From Providencia rettgeri (GTDB lineage Bacteria; Pseudomonadota; Gammaproteobacteria; Enterobacterales; Enterobacteriaceae), in the NCBI RefSeq assembly GCF_013255915.1, contig NZ_CP053896.1:2418001-2482000 (forward strand): a stretch of 64,000 nt of DNA. The letters are read 5' to 3'. The translations under genes and the position numbers were made by a program. A model generated the notes under the pieces. That model searched no databases and was not told the origin of the DNA. It saw only the letters and a program-made list of their open reading frames with translations. Of the stretch, positions 36,250 through 46,700 are shown piece after piece (position 1 is the first letter of the stretch; the number at the start of each line of letters is the position of its first letter).

Positions 36250-36744
36250 ATGGATAGAATAGATAAAATCACTCAACAGTGGGAAAGAGAACGCCCTGAC
36301 CTCGATATTAGCCCTATGGGATTAATTGGCCGGTTGGGTAATGTCGCGTACCACTTAACTCGAGAAATGGAAAAGGTCTTCGCCCAGTTTGGTCTTAACC
36401 GTTCAAGTTTTGATGTGCTTGCAACTTTGCGCCGTGCAGGAGCCCCCTATACGCTAAGCCCAGGAGAAATGCTCTCAACGTTGATGGTTACATCGGGGAC
36501 AATGACTAACCGAATAGACCAATTAGAAAAAGCGGGGTTAGTCAGCCGCCATACCAACCCGGATGATGGCCGTGGTTTTTTGGTTTCATTAACAACTGAA
36601 GGCTTAACGCTAATCAACCAACTTATTGAAGTACATACACAAAACCAAGCTCGCCTCGTTGCTAAATTGTCACCACAAGAGCAACAAGCATTGAATCAGT
36701 TATTGCGGACATTCTTAGCGTCATTTGAGCCTAATGAAAAATAA
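36250..36744 (+). CDS. MarR-family regulator, PecS-like
   Basis: 164 residues. Long N-terminal helix QQWERERPDLDISPMGLIGRL and the winged HTH FDVLATLRRAGAPYTLSPGEM, SGTMTNRIDQLEKAGLVSRH and NPDDGRGFLVSLT (beta wing). The N-terminal extension with ERPDLD is typical of the PecS group, whose members respond to urate; the urate-contacting residues cannot be confirmed by eye. RBS is weak. It is expected to repress the divergent EamA gene. Confidence 0.85.
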   Translation: MDRIDKITQQWERERPDLDISPMGLIGRLGNVAYHLTREMEKVFAQFGLNRSSFDVLATLRRAGAPYTLSPGEMLSTLMVTSGTMTNRIDQLEKAGLVSRHTNPDDGRGFLVSLTTEGLTLINQLIEVHTQNQARLVAKLSPQEQQALNQLLRTFLASFEPNEK

Positions 36745-36761
36745 CACGCAGTCTTGAGCGT

Positions 36762-36792
36762 AATACAAGGGGAAAAAGTCCCCCTTTGTATT
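36762..36792. terminator. Shared terminator of the MarR gene and yehQ-like gene
   Basis: AATACAAGGGG (36762-36772) with CCCCTTTGTATT (36781-36792) overlaps the last 2 nt of the downstream convergent gene. Stem of about 11 bp with one bulge, A/T-rich on both flanks. Confidence 0.7.
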
Positions 36793-38833
36793 ATTCATTG
36801 AATTGAAAAGGCAATGGCATTTGTAACCTTTCAAAACGGTCACATAAATAGACTAACCGCAATATTACTTGGGGTTGTAAGTCACTGGAGGTAATCAATG
36901 GCTTGAACTGATTAGCCAGCCAAAGAGCCCCCAAATCCTCAAGCGTTGTAATGACATACGTGACTTCACTTTGTTGAGTTTGGGATAAACATTGCCTTCC
37001 TGTACACGCTTGCGTTTCTAGTACTGAAAGTATCGGCCGAACAAGTTGGCTAGCTAACGTTAATTCAGGCACAAAAGCTTGGCTTTTTTGCTGTTTTTTC
37101 GTCATATATTCGATAATTTTATTAAAAAAACCGGAACGTTGCTTCTTACGTGGTGTACTTTCAAAGTCTAAGTAAAACAACTCAATGCCGTGTTCATTTT
37201 TCAACCACAGGGTTTTAGGTACCAACTGAATCGCCTCTTGCGAATGACTTACCTGCACCGTAACAGCACAAATTGGCCATTGCTGTTTTGTAATGAAACG
37301 CAATTCTTCAATTTTATGGTCATCACTCCCTTGCCAGTTTAACCGTAAAAATGCTCGGTTTTTTTGTGAGTCAGTCACCGCCCATAAGACACATTGTTCT
37401 GTTTCATCCCAATAAAGCGGCTCATAGTCATCAATATGCAATAAAACGGGGGAAAACCTGTTGTCTTGTGTGAGTGTTGGCAACTCATTCGCCGCTAACT
37501 GCCAATCGGTATAACCAAATTCAGCTTTAATGTTAAGGTAATCATTGGTTGTTATCCCATTTTCTTGACTGCTAACGGCATAGCCTTCGCCACTAGCTGA
37601 TAATTTCCCCTCCTCTGATACCCGTGGTGAATGCAATTTAAAGGGAGTTTTCATCAAACTCTCGGCGGTATGTTTCCATAACGCCAGTGTTTGCCAAACA
37701 TTTTGTCGATTAAACGTTGGGTCAAGGTTATTACTACGACCTTGCGTGCATTGAATGATTTTTTTATTTTGTCGATCCCAAAAGCTCAATGTAGCACCAA
37801 TCGCACCACTTTCGGTTTTCCACCAATTTGCATCGATAGGCAATAAATCAAATTCCATGGGGTGATTGCTATACTGCCGTCTTTGCAACCCTTTGAGCTC
37901 AATAAGCTGATGTTCATTTGCTACTAATAATTGATGCAAATAAGCTGATATTTCAGCTATCAACCGTAAAACTTGCCCTTCATCCATTGTAAAGTGCTTA
38001 TCAGCTAGTCGTTTGACTTGCTGGCTAAGGCGTCTCATATAATTGGCTAAGCGAGGCAACCCTTCCGCACGCGCTGACATATTCAGTAATTGCAACTGGC
38101 TAGCACTGCTTTGGCTAATATGCGATAGCCCTTGTCGTAACATATCCTGAATGAATTGTTCTATTGAACTCATCACCATTTTATCATCTTGGCTAAGCAC
38201 CTGTTGATGAGTTTGACTTGCGGTTAGTTCCTCAGGCCAACGCCACTCTTGGCCATGCTGAAGCATTAATTTTGCAATAATAGCGAGATGAACCGCATTT
38301 TTTTGTTTTTCGGGTAATGATGAAATCATACCCTGCAAACCACTACCACGCATATAAATAATTGGCTCATCATATTCTGGTAGAATGATTTTTAACTGGT
38401 TCGATTGCGCTTCATAAACTAATTCTTTTTCTTGCCACTCCTGTATAAATCTAAACGCTAAACGCATATCAGGCTTAGAAGCTTGCTTGAATAGGCTTTC
38501 TGGTAACAATGCTAATAATTCGCTTAGCACCGTTTCACTGGCTATCGGCTCCGCTGAATCAATTTCTGTGGTTGCATTCGATTGTACCCACAAAACGGCC
38601 GCTAAAATGTGTTTACAGCACCCTGTTGCAGGGCAATCACAAGTGGCTTTTTGGATCCCTTGTGCATCTAAAGAAACACGTTGCCCATCACTCGTGAATG
38701 TTCCAGCGTCTAAGTCTGTTGGGTTAACTTTTTGGTTTTCAACGTCTTTACGTGCACGTCGAAGTAACCCCACATTCGCAAATACGGCTAATGCATCGTC
38801 GTCATACTGTAAGTAACTGTTTTGCCAGCTCAT
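36791..38833 (-). CDS. yehQ: SWIM zinc-finger protein, YehQ-like
   Basis: 680 residues from the ATG at 38833, which overlaps the yehP-like stop as ATGA and has the RBS AGAGGT 7 nt upstream. N-terminal SWIM motif ATCDCPATGCCKHILAAVLW (residues ~60-80; CxCx3-4CxH) that should bind zinc and perhaps nucleic acid or protein; the remainder is a large domain without recognised motif, with a short Lys/Arg-rich stretch PRKKQRSGFFNKI. Last gene of the operon. Its E. coli counterpart is YehQ. Function unknown. Confidence 0.85.
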   Translation of the reverse strand: MSWQNSYLQYDDDALAVFANVGLLRRARKDVENQKVNPTDLDAGTFTSDGQRVSLDAQGIQKATCDCPATGCCKHILAAVLWVQSNATTEIDSAEPIASETVLSELLALLPESLFKQASKPDMRLAFRFIQEWQEKELVYEAQSNQLKIILPEYDEPIIYMRGSGLQGMISSLPEKQKNAVHLAIIAKLMLQHGQEWRWPEELTASQTHQQVLSQDDKMVMSSIEQFIQDMLRQGLSHISQSSASQLQLLNMSARAEGLPRLANYMRRLSQQVKRLADKHFTMDEGQVLRLIAEISAYLHQLLVANEHQLIELKGLQRRQYSNHPMEFDLLPIDANWWKTESGAIGATLSFWDRQNKKIIQCTQGRSNNLDPTFNRQNVWQTLALWKHTAESLMKTPFKLHSPRVSEEGKLSASGEGYAVSSQENGITTNDYLNIKAEFGYTDWQLAANELPTLTQDNRFSPVLLHIDDYEPLYWDETEQCVLWAVTDSQKNRAFLRLNWQGSDDHKIEELRFITKQQWPICAVTVQVSHSQEAIQLVPKTLWLKNEHGIELFYLDFESTPRKKQRSGFFNKIIEYMTKKQQKSQAFVPELTLASQLVRPILSVLETQACTGRQCLSQTQQSEVTYVITTLEDLGALWLANQFKPLITSSDLQPQVILRLVYLCDRFERLQMPLPFQFNE

Positions 38834-39984
38834 TGCATGACCTCTGCTAACCATTGTGCAAAATGTTCCGGTGTTAATGCCGCAACATGCATCCCTCTAT
38901 CAGCAAGTTTTTGGGCAATGTCAGGATCATAAACGGGCAGTGCCTCATCATCCAACGCCGCTAGACCCAATAACTTCACTTGTTGGCTATGTAGGCGTTG
39001 TGTGCAGTTGAGTAAATGATTGAGGGCGCCCCCCTCTTCAAAATCACTGATTAAGCTAATCACGGTACGTTTTGGGTTGCGGATTAAACTTTCGCAATAT
39101 TGCATGGCTTTAGCGATATCCGTTCCGCCCCCCAATTGCACAGTCATTAACACTTCAACAGGATCATGAGCAAGGTGGCTTAAATCAACCACTTGAGTAT
39201 CAAAAATCACTAAAGATACGCGTACTGTCGGTAATGCCGCTAATATACTCGCGCATACAGCCGCATACATAATAGAGCTCGCCATTGAGCCACTCTGGTC
39301 CACACACAGGATCACATCCCACGGTAAGTGTTGTTGTTGACGAGAATTAAAATGAGGCGTTTTTATCACTAACCGTTGATTTTGTTTATCATAATTCTTT
39401 AAGTTGGCAGCAATAGTTCCTCGCCAATCAAAATTACGGCTGTTTGGGACCAGTGAGCGTCGAAAACGATTACGCCGCCCTGTTAATGCATGACGAAATT
39501 GGTTACGCATTTGACTCAAAATATCATCCACCACTTTGCGTATAATATTTTTGACAGCATCACGGGTTTCTTCGTTCATCTTCCCGCGTAGGCTTAACAA
39601 CGCTTTTGCGAGAGATTTTGTTGGCTCCATGGCATTTAGCGCTTGTGGGTCCTTTAATAAGCTACTGATCTCATAACGTTCTAATGCTTGGGATTGCATT
39701 CGCTCAAAGGTACTATTGGGGAACAATTTACGCGCTTGGTTTAACCAATTAACCGCCGTTAATTGAGAAGCATCTAAGGAACCATGGCGCCCAGCTTCTT
39801 GCTTTAAACCTCGGCGTTGGTATTCCCGACGATATAAAAAGTCCAAAGAGCGTTCTATTTTTAACTCTTCAGCACTAAAGACGGCCTGACCAAGTGCATT
39901 ATCGGCATATTGCCCAAGTATTAAACGCCAGCGCTTAGCCAATTTAAGCTGTTCAGGGGTTAATATGACATTTTTCTGACTCAT
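38830..39984 (-). CDS. yehP: VWA domain protein, YehP-like
   Basis: 384 residues. C-terminal von Willebrand A domain with the MIDAS motif DVILCVDQSGSM (D229-x-S-x-S), the threonine in GGGTDIAKAM and the aspartate in LISDFEEGG; all metal ligands are present. The N-terminal 200 residues are helical and basic. VWA proteins encoded with MoxR-type AAA+ ATPases usually serve as the ATPase's metal-dependent adaptor. Start overlaps the yehM-like stop by one nucleotide (TAATG). Confidence 0.92.
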   Translation of the reverse strand: MSQKNVILTPEQLKLAKRWRLILGQYADNALGQAVFSAEELKIERSLDFLYRREYQRRGLKQEAGRHGSLDASQLTAVNWLNQARKLFPNSTFERMQSQALERYEISSLLKDPQALNAMEPTKSLAKALLSLRGKMNEETRDAVKNIIRKVVDDILSQMRNQFRHALTGRRNRFRRSLVPNSRNFDWRGTIAANLKNYDKQNQRLVIKTPHFNSRQQQHLPWDVILCVDQSGSMASSIMYAAVCASILAALPTVRVSLVIFDTQVVDLSHLAHDPVEVLMTVQLGGGTDIAKAMQYCESLIRNPKRTVISLISDFEEGGALNHLLNCTQRLHSQQVKLLGLAALDDEALPVYDPDIAQKLADRGMHVAALTPEHFAQWLAEVMQ

Positions 39985-42530
39985 TATTTGCCTTCCTGAG
40001 TGCTAATAAGCCAATTTTGCAACCCCAGTTCAAGCAGCTGGCCTTGTAACTGTTGTTCGAGTTGAATCACTTGCATCATTTGTTGTTCATTAAATTCTGT
40101 TTGGTGCAATGTGAGCTCTTTTGCCTCAATCGCTAAGTCTTGTGCCACATATTGTGCCATTTGTGCATTTTGTTTTGGTGTTAGCTGGCTAAACGCAAAC
40201 CGTAAATCAGGTAAAACCTGAATAAAACGCCCTTCATCCCATTCACTAAGCAACTGATTTAACATATCAATGAGTAATGGTATACGTAAGATCAACTCGG
40301 GTGCAGTTCGCATCACACCAATAAAATAGCCAATTGCCATTTCGGGATCACTACCAGTGCTGAACGCGCGTTTAATTTCCTCTATCAAGATGGTTTCATC
40401 AATTTTCGCCCCAAGGTAACGCAAAGCATCCACGGCACCTTTTAAAAGAGGCGCATGGTTTAACTGCCCTTCACAGCGGTCTAATTCATGATAAAAATCG
40501 ATGCTATAATCATGATTTTTATTAATTTCAGGCATAAAAGTGATTAATTCACAGCAAGCAAGTAATGCTGAAAAATGGTGTTCCTGCTGCTGTTCATCCC
40601 CTTGTGTAATTTGTGCAAAACAATAAAACGCTTGTTGCAACAGGGCATCTAAACGTGATTCGATAGCAAAACCATCTTCAATATCAAAGAATTGGCGCCC
40701 TCGCCACAGATGAACAAGCTTATGACCACAAGCTATCAAGGATTCAAACTTTGCATCCTGTTGAATATAGCCATCCAACAAAGAAAACAATGCAGGCATC
40801 CGTTGATGCAGCCCAATTAATGCAGCCTGCATAAGTAATGCGACCGCACTTTGGCTTGAACGACTAACGCCTTGCTGTTCTAGGTTTCTTTCCATTTCAA
40901 ACAAACGGTTTAGCGCGATAGTTTTTAATTGTGTTCCTTGTTCCGATAAGGCAATCAATTCCCCTTCAACATTGGGCGTCCACGCGTATTGCCACTCTTC
41001 AAACAATAAATCCATTTGGTTACCAGACAAAAAGTTTGGCCCAGACAGATGCTTCGCAAAATGGATATCAAGAAATGCTAATAAATGTAGGAATCGGCTA
41101 CGCGCACGATGTTGTTGATTACGATAGACATCTAAGCGACTCACTTTACTTAAGGTGTCATCAAGCTTGAAACGAAAACTTTTTGCTATTTCATAAGTTT
41201 CAGTGACCAACGGAGGCGTTGCTGTCCCTTTGGGGATTTTCCCGAGTAAAAAGCCAGAGAAACAGGTTTTTATTTCCTGCCAAAGCTCAATTTGGCTTTC
41301 ATCTAAGCTACCTTTGATAAAAACACTTTGTAACCCATCTAACAGATCATATCGCCCAGGTCCGGCATGCCCACGAAAGGCAGCAAGACGAATGCTTTGC
41401 TCTGCGGCCAGTTTAACCGATAAAAAACCAGGAGCAGCTTCAAATTGCTTTTCACGTAAAACATGCGCAACTTTAGAAAGATAGGCAACACCTAGACGAT
41501 TTCGATAAGCTTGCGTAGGCTGGTTATCTCCCGCCATCTGCGCTTGGCGTTGTTGTAACAATGACAACCATGATTGTTGGTAAAATGCAGGGGACGGCAT
41601 TCCTGATGCATAGCCATTTAATGCATCGAGTTTGTCATAGCTATAGCGAATGAACCAAGCCTTGTCTTGTTCACCCAGTTTTTGCTGTTGGATAAACGTT
41701 TTTTGTTGTGCCGCAGAAAGCTTAAATTGTTGTTTGTGAGCCACTTCCAACCCTTCAAGAAGAGCAAGGGTATGGAAGCCCCCCGTTACCACCACAATTT
41801 TAGCCTGTGGATGTTGGGCTTTAATGGTTTGGATATGTGCTTGCATATATTGCTCACGCTGTATAGAACCTTCTGACTCAAGGACTTGGGGTTCATAATC
41901 AAGTCGTGCCAATGCACACCATATAAAGCTGTCCATAAAAAATGCAGGCCAATCTGCCAGTTGTTCAATCGTTCTTAATTCAAAAATTTGTTCCCATAAT
42001 TCATCATGGTCACGGCAACCACTTTTCTTCGCAAGCTGGCTAATAAATAAGCTATGTACTAAGTAACGCTCTTTCTGCAAACTTTGAGATTGCATATCAT
42101 TAGCTTCGTCTTCATTAACTTGCGCTGTCCATGGTAAGTCAATAAAACGTAGCTGGGCTTGGTATTGCTGACCTATTTGTAAAGCCTGCCATTCAGGGGA
42201 ATACTCACAGAATGGGAAATAGGCAGAGCGAGTGACAGCGTCACTTTTATCATCTGTCTGTGTCGGTTTTAATTCTGTTTGCGCCATAATGGCGACGGGT
42301 GGCTGGGTATCATGATGTAATAAGCTCGTCAGTAGTTCATTAAAACTATCAGGTCCCTCGATTAAAACATAGTCAGGTTTGATTTGTTCAATCAAAGACA
42401 GCGTGCTGTATGCACATGCGGGACTATGATGCCGAATAGGTGCAAAGTAGATACCGGCTGATTCAAGTTGTTGCCTGTCGTGTAATGCATTTTCAATGCG
42501 TTCTGGTAAAGATATAGATAGCAAGCTCAC
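39984..42530 (-). CDS. yehM: DUF5682 protein, YehM-like
   Basis: 848 residues (E. coli YehM about 760). The N-terminal ~300 residues resemble the ChaN/EreA-like fold: FAPIRHHSPACAYSTLSLIE (H34, H35), PDYVLIEGPDSFNELL, an acidic/histidine centre and KIVVVTGGFHTLALLEG (~245-261). The rest is all-helical with many Leu/Gln. Family function is unknown; it always occurs with a MoxR-type ATPase and a VWA protein. A 105-nt gap holding a hairpin separates it from yehL. RBS before 42530 is poor but the frame is the only long one. Confidence 0.88.
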   Translation of the reverse strand: MSLLSISLPERIENALHDRQQLESAGIYFAPIRHHSPACAYSTLSLIEQIKPDYVLIEGPDSFNELLTSLLHHDTQPPVAIMAQTELKPTQTDDKSDAVTRSAYFPFCEYSPEWQALQIGQQYQAQLRFIDLPWTAQVNEDEANDMQSQSLQKERYLVHSLFISQLAKKSGCRDHDELWEQIFELRTIEQLADWPAFFMDSFIWCALARLDYEPQVLESEGSIQREQYMQAHIQTIKAQHPQAKIVVVTGGFHTLALLEGLEVAHKQQFKLSAAQQKTFIQQQKLGEQDKAWFIRYSYDKLDALNGYASGMPSPAFYQQSWLSLLQQRQAQMAGDNQPTQAYRNRLGVAYLSKVAHVLREKQFEAAPGFLSVKLAAEQSIRLAAFRGHAGPGRYDLLDGLQSVFIKGSLDESQIELWQEIKTCFSGFLLGKIPKGTATPPLVTETYEIAKSFRFKLDDTLSKVSRLDVYRNQQHRARSRFLHLLAFLDIHFAKHLSGPNFLSGNQMDLLFEEWQYAWTPNVEGELIALSEQGTQLKTIALNRLFEMERNLEQQGVSRSSQSAVALLMQAALIGLHQRMPALFSLLDGYIQQDAKFESLIACGHKLVHLWRGRQFFDIEDGFAIESRLDALLQQAFYCFAQITQGDEQQQEHHFSALLACCELITFMPEINKNHDYSIDFYHELDRCEGQLNHAPLLKGAVDALRYLGAKIDETILIEEIKRAFSTGSDPEMAIGYFIGVMRTAPELILRIPLLIDMLNQLLSEWDEGRFIQVLPDLRFAFSQLTPKQNAQMAQYVAQDLAIEAKELTLHQTEFNEQQMMQVIQLEQQLQGQLLELGLQNWLISTQEGK

Positions 42531-42597
42531 CGCTGATTTCCCTAAGGGTTATTCGCCTTGAATGGCCTTTGCTGATTTAATCATCGTGACAATAAGT

Positions 42598-42622
42598 GGG
42601 TAGAACCATAGCGGCTCTACCC
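42598..42622 (-). repeat. Intercistronic hairpin between yehL- and yehM-like genes
   Basis: GGGTAGA (42598-42604) and TCTACCC (42616-42622), 11-nt loop, inside the only sizeable gap of the operon. No T-run follows, so it is more likely an RNA-stability or expression-ratio element than a terminator. Confidence 0.5.
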
Positions 42623-42635
42623 TTGTTATGAAAAC

Positions 42636-43745
42636 TTATTGCCAAAATGCCCTCGATGCATCAAAAAAAGCTTTCCAGTCTTGGCTATGTTTTGCCCTTT
42701 CTCTCGCGACATTATCAATGTAATAACGCATCCGTTTAATATCATCAGGGTTATCTTTTAAAACCACACCGATGAGCTGCCGTGCAACTGCTCCTGCATT
42801 GAGCGTACCATCGCCTAAGTAATGAGCTTCAAGCGCACATGCATAAGCAATATTAACGGCCTCGGCTGTCGACATAACCGCGTCTGGCGTTTTAATATTG
42901 CCCCCATCTTTAGTATTTCCTGAGCGCAATTCTTGAAATGTCGTAACCAACAGTTCGATCACGTTGCTTGGGATTGCCACTTGGCCGTTCAGGTCAGCTA
43001 ACTCTGTGGCTAATTGCTTATTAATCAGTTCAATTTCAAATGCAGGGTCTTGGATTGGCCGCACGGTTTCAAAATTAAATCGGCGTTTTAGTGCTGATGA
43101 CATCTCATGAACACCGCGATCACGCAAGTTTGCTGTACCAATTAAATTAAAGCCTTGTTTCGCGCTGATCCGTGCATTGTCTTTCATTTCAGGGATCATC
43201 ATTTGCTTTTCTGACATCAAGCTCACCAGCACATCTTGTATTTCAGGGGGGCAGCGTGTGATCTCTTCAAAACGCACAATTTTACCTTCTTGCATACCTT
43301 GGTATAACGGCGAACTAACCAGTGCTTTCTCCGTCGGGCCTTCCGCCAATAACAATGCATAATTCCATGAGTACTTAATGTGATCTTCTGTTGTGCCCGC
43401 GGTTCCTTGAATGGTTAAACCTGAATCACCACTAATTGCAGCAGCTAATAATTCAGATAACATGGATTTTGCCGTCCCGGGTTCCCCTACTAGCATTAGT
43501 CCTTGCTTACCTAATAACGTCACAATTGCACGGTCAACCAAAGCATCATCACCGAAAAACTTTGCAGAAATATTGAGTGATTCATCACCTAAAATAAATT
43601 GCCTAACGGCACGAGGTGAACGCAGCCACCCTTGTGGTTTCGGGTTTTGTTTATCCGCTTCGGTTAAACGTGCCAATTCATCGGCAAAACGAATTTCTGC
43701 GCTTTCACGCAGAACATTCCCTTGTGTTGTTTTATTTTTAGTCAT
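42636..43745 (-). CDS. yehL: MoxR-type AAA+ ATPase, YehL-like
   Basis: 369 residues. Walker A GEPGTAKS (87-94), Walker B in KIVRFEEITR, sensor 1 in LIGTANLRDRGVHEMS, arginine finger in SSALKRRFNFE. The GTTEDHIKYSWNYALL block marks the YehL branch of MoxR ATPases (compare E. coli YehL ASTTEDQIKYGWNYALL). Such ATPases work as hexameric chaperones or remodelers with VWA partners; the target here is unknown. It follows the DUF4132 gene by 24 nt. Confidence 0.93.
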   Translation of the reverse strand: MTKNKTTQGNVLRESAEIRFADELARLTEADKQNPKPQGWLRSPRAVRQFILGDESLNISAKFFGDDALVDRAIVTLLGKQGLMLVGEPGTAKSMLSELLAAAISGDSGLTIQGTAGTTEDHIKYSWNYALLLAEGPTEKALVSSPLYQGMQEGKIVRFEEITRCPPEIQDVLVSLMSEKQMMIPEMKDNARISAKQGFNLIGTANLRDRGVHEMSSALKRRFNFETVRPIQDPAFEIELINKQLATELADLNGQVAIPSNVIELLVTTFQELRSGNTKDGGNIKTPDAVMSTAEAVNIAYACALEAHYLGDGTLNAGAVARQLIGVVLKDNPDDIKRMRYYIDNVARERAKHSQDWKAFFDASRAFWQ

Positions 43746-43769
43746 TCCAAAATCCTACGTTAAACCCGC

Positions 43770-46700
43770 TTACCAAGGTGTTTTCTTTTCCCACTCAGGG
43801 TCAAAACCTGCACACGCATCCGCAACTTTTAAATAATCCGCATAGCTTTCAGCTAATAAAATAGGCGGGATATCTTTTAACTCGATATAGCTGCGGTTCC
43901 ATGAGCTTTGTTGTGATTTTTCAAAGCTTAGTGAAAATAAGACGGCTGGGATATTTTCCTCTGGCACATAGCTACCACTAAACTCGATATAGACATAAAA
44001 ACCTAAACTAGCGAAATGTTTTGCATAATGGGTAAAGCTTCCACCATCTTCCGCTTGCCCACGTTGGTAACCCATTTTCGTCAAGACGCCACGCAAGGTA
44101 TAGGTGTCGGTTAACCAGCCTTTACGGTCTTCAATTTCGGTTAATTTCAGATCCAGTTCAGGAATTTTATGTTCCATCTGCGAAAATAAAAATTTCACTT
44201 TGTAATCTTTAAAATGCGCTATCCACGCTTTCCGTTCATCTTCACTGACCAATGCCGCATGGGCTAATTTGACATAAGAATCAGTGGATAACGTGATTTC
44301 ATCGTCATCTAAATTTAATAAACTGCCATCGTCTGATGGACGAAATACATTTAGAATGTTGCTGTCTTTCGTTTCTATCCAAACTAATTTTTCGATAAGC
44401 CCACGCATCACCGGGTGTGCTTGAATATATTCCTGCCAGTCTGCGGTTGTCCAAAGGCGCTCTGCACACATCGCTTCGTACAAACGTGCAGTTTGTAGTT
44501 CAATCACTTGCTTGAGCTCTTTTTTACTCGCAGTAAATAGTTTTTTAGATTCTTTAGCTAATTCTTCATTGTCTGTTTTGCGTGCAGCAGGTAATGCTTT
44601 GATTTCTTTACCTTCAGGATTAAACAAAACGAGTTTTTGCTGTGCGTCCAGTTTCGCGGTAAACGTGCGGTCACCGTATTCAAGTGCCAAGATACCTGTT
44701 TCATCCATTCCGGCTGTCGGTATCGTTCTATCTGCGAGTTCATCTGCGCTCCAACCATTACGTTCAGCAATTTGAGCAACAAGCCCGCGTGCTTTTTCCT
44801 GAACTGACGCGGTACGATAACGACGAGAAAGAGACAATAATAGTTGGATAATCAGTGGGTCATTGCTCGTTGCAACCGCATCAATCATGGCTTCAATTTG
44901 TGCACGGCGCTGGTAGTGATCACGCATATAGTTACGCAATGTGGTCACGGCAAGATGCCCTTCAATGCCACAGATCAGGGCTAACATTCCTTTATCACTA
45001 ATAGCGGAACCTAAATAACGGCGCAGAACTTCATTTTTTATCTCATTAAATGTCTGTTCTAAAGTATAGTTTTCATACTGACTATAATATTCAGGCCAGC
45101 GTTTCACCCAATCTTGATAATTAGCTAAGCGTTTTGGCGCATCACGTTCTGCTTCCGCCATTGCCATTTCTAATGACGGCCCAGCAATATCTTGGCCGAT
45201 AAAGCTATTTAAAATAAAACTGCCTAGTTTCTTTTGGCTCTCCACCGAAAGCAAACCAATATAACGTTGTAGCAGCCCATTCCCTGCTGGCATTTTTAAT
45301 TTAACCGCTAGGATCACCCACCAGCGAATAATATCTGCTTCTACGGGTTTATTATTTTGCCAAGTTAATGCCGGCAAAGAATCTAGGTTAAACCATGCCA
45401 TACTGGCAGGCGCTTTCGCTTTTAACCCTTTTTGCGCTTCAGCTAATAACACTTTAGGTGCAAGGTAACCAGAAATATCTTCCCCAAATTGTTCCAAAGC
45501 GGTTAATAAGGCCGCCCGCACAACTTCCCGTTTTTCTTTCTTTAATAAGGCGTAGAGTGGTTTTAATGAATCTGGATTATTTAAGCGTGCCAGCCATTCA
45601 ATGGCAGTGACACGAATTTCTTGTTTGCCTGATTCTAACCCTTCTGCTGCATTAAGATGAATATTCGGTAATGTCTCTAGTAGTTTCTGCGCACTCAGAC
45701 GATGGGTTTTATTTTCCCCTAGGGCCAACTCCATAATACGTGGAATAAATCGCGCAGGAATGGTCGGCAACATTGCAAGCACATCAATTCCACTCGCCGC
45801 ATCATATTCTTGGTAATAGCGCTGAGTTTCTTGTTGAGGGATTAAACCCAATGCTTCTGCAATAAAATCTGGATGTTGAATGAAAAACGGCCAAACTTGT
45901 GCTGGCTGGTTAAAAATGGCTAACCCATTGGCATATGAGCGTAAGCAAAGGTCTGCAATCAATCGTGTTGCGTTTTTAAAATGACATTGTGTTAACGTTT
46001 TTTCTAATTGGCGCAATTCTATTTGCCCAAGAATTCTTGGTGGAACTTCCCGAGTAAGATGATAATGGGATAAATGTTCTTCATTTGTTCGGTTATGGCT
46101 AATCAGACGTAATGCATGGAATAACGTAAACTCAGGCAAGTTAGTAATACGTTCTTTAAATTTCACCACGCTATATTCATGGTCAGTAATAATTTCTTTA
46201 CCTGAATTCAGTTTATCAATCACTTTGCAACAAGCTTGCGCATTGAGTTTTTGGAATTCTTTGTAATGGCGTTGCGCCCAATTGTAGCTGTGCTTCTGTT
46301 TCTTATTTTCTTCAATTTCATTTTCTGCATTTTCTTTTGCTTTTTGCAGCATTTCATTGAAATTATTAACTAAAATTTCTTTTGCACTTTCAGGCAGTGG
46401 TGTATCTTCTAATTCAACGAGTTCAGGTAACTCAGTCTCTTCAACTTGGCTGGCAGTATCCATGACTGAGAATCTCGAAATCGCACTTTCAATACTTTTA
46501 AGTACCGTTTTATTGGTTTCAGTTGTTAGTGCAGCTTCTAATATCTCACGGTGTTCCCCTATACGGGCAAATAAATCCGCGGCTTGGGTACGCTGTTTTG
46601 GTGTTCCCTCTGTTAGAATTTTTGTTAAATGTTGTGTGACCGATTGCGCAGGTAAAATTGCCATTGTCGGTTCCGCAGCCGCACGTACTGTTTTTAAAGA

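Noticed and set aside
41548-41566. TGTTGTAAC core resembling Ter, in opposite orientation
   Set aside because: Core of 9 matches, but 6 of 7 flanking consensus bases fail, and it lies inside the coding sequence of the DUF5682 gene.
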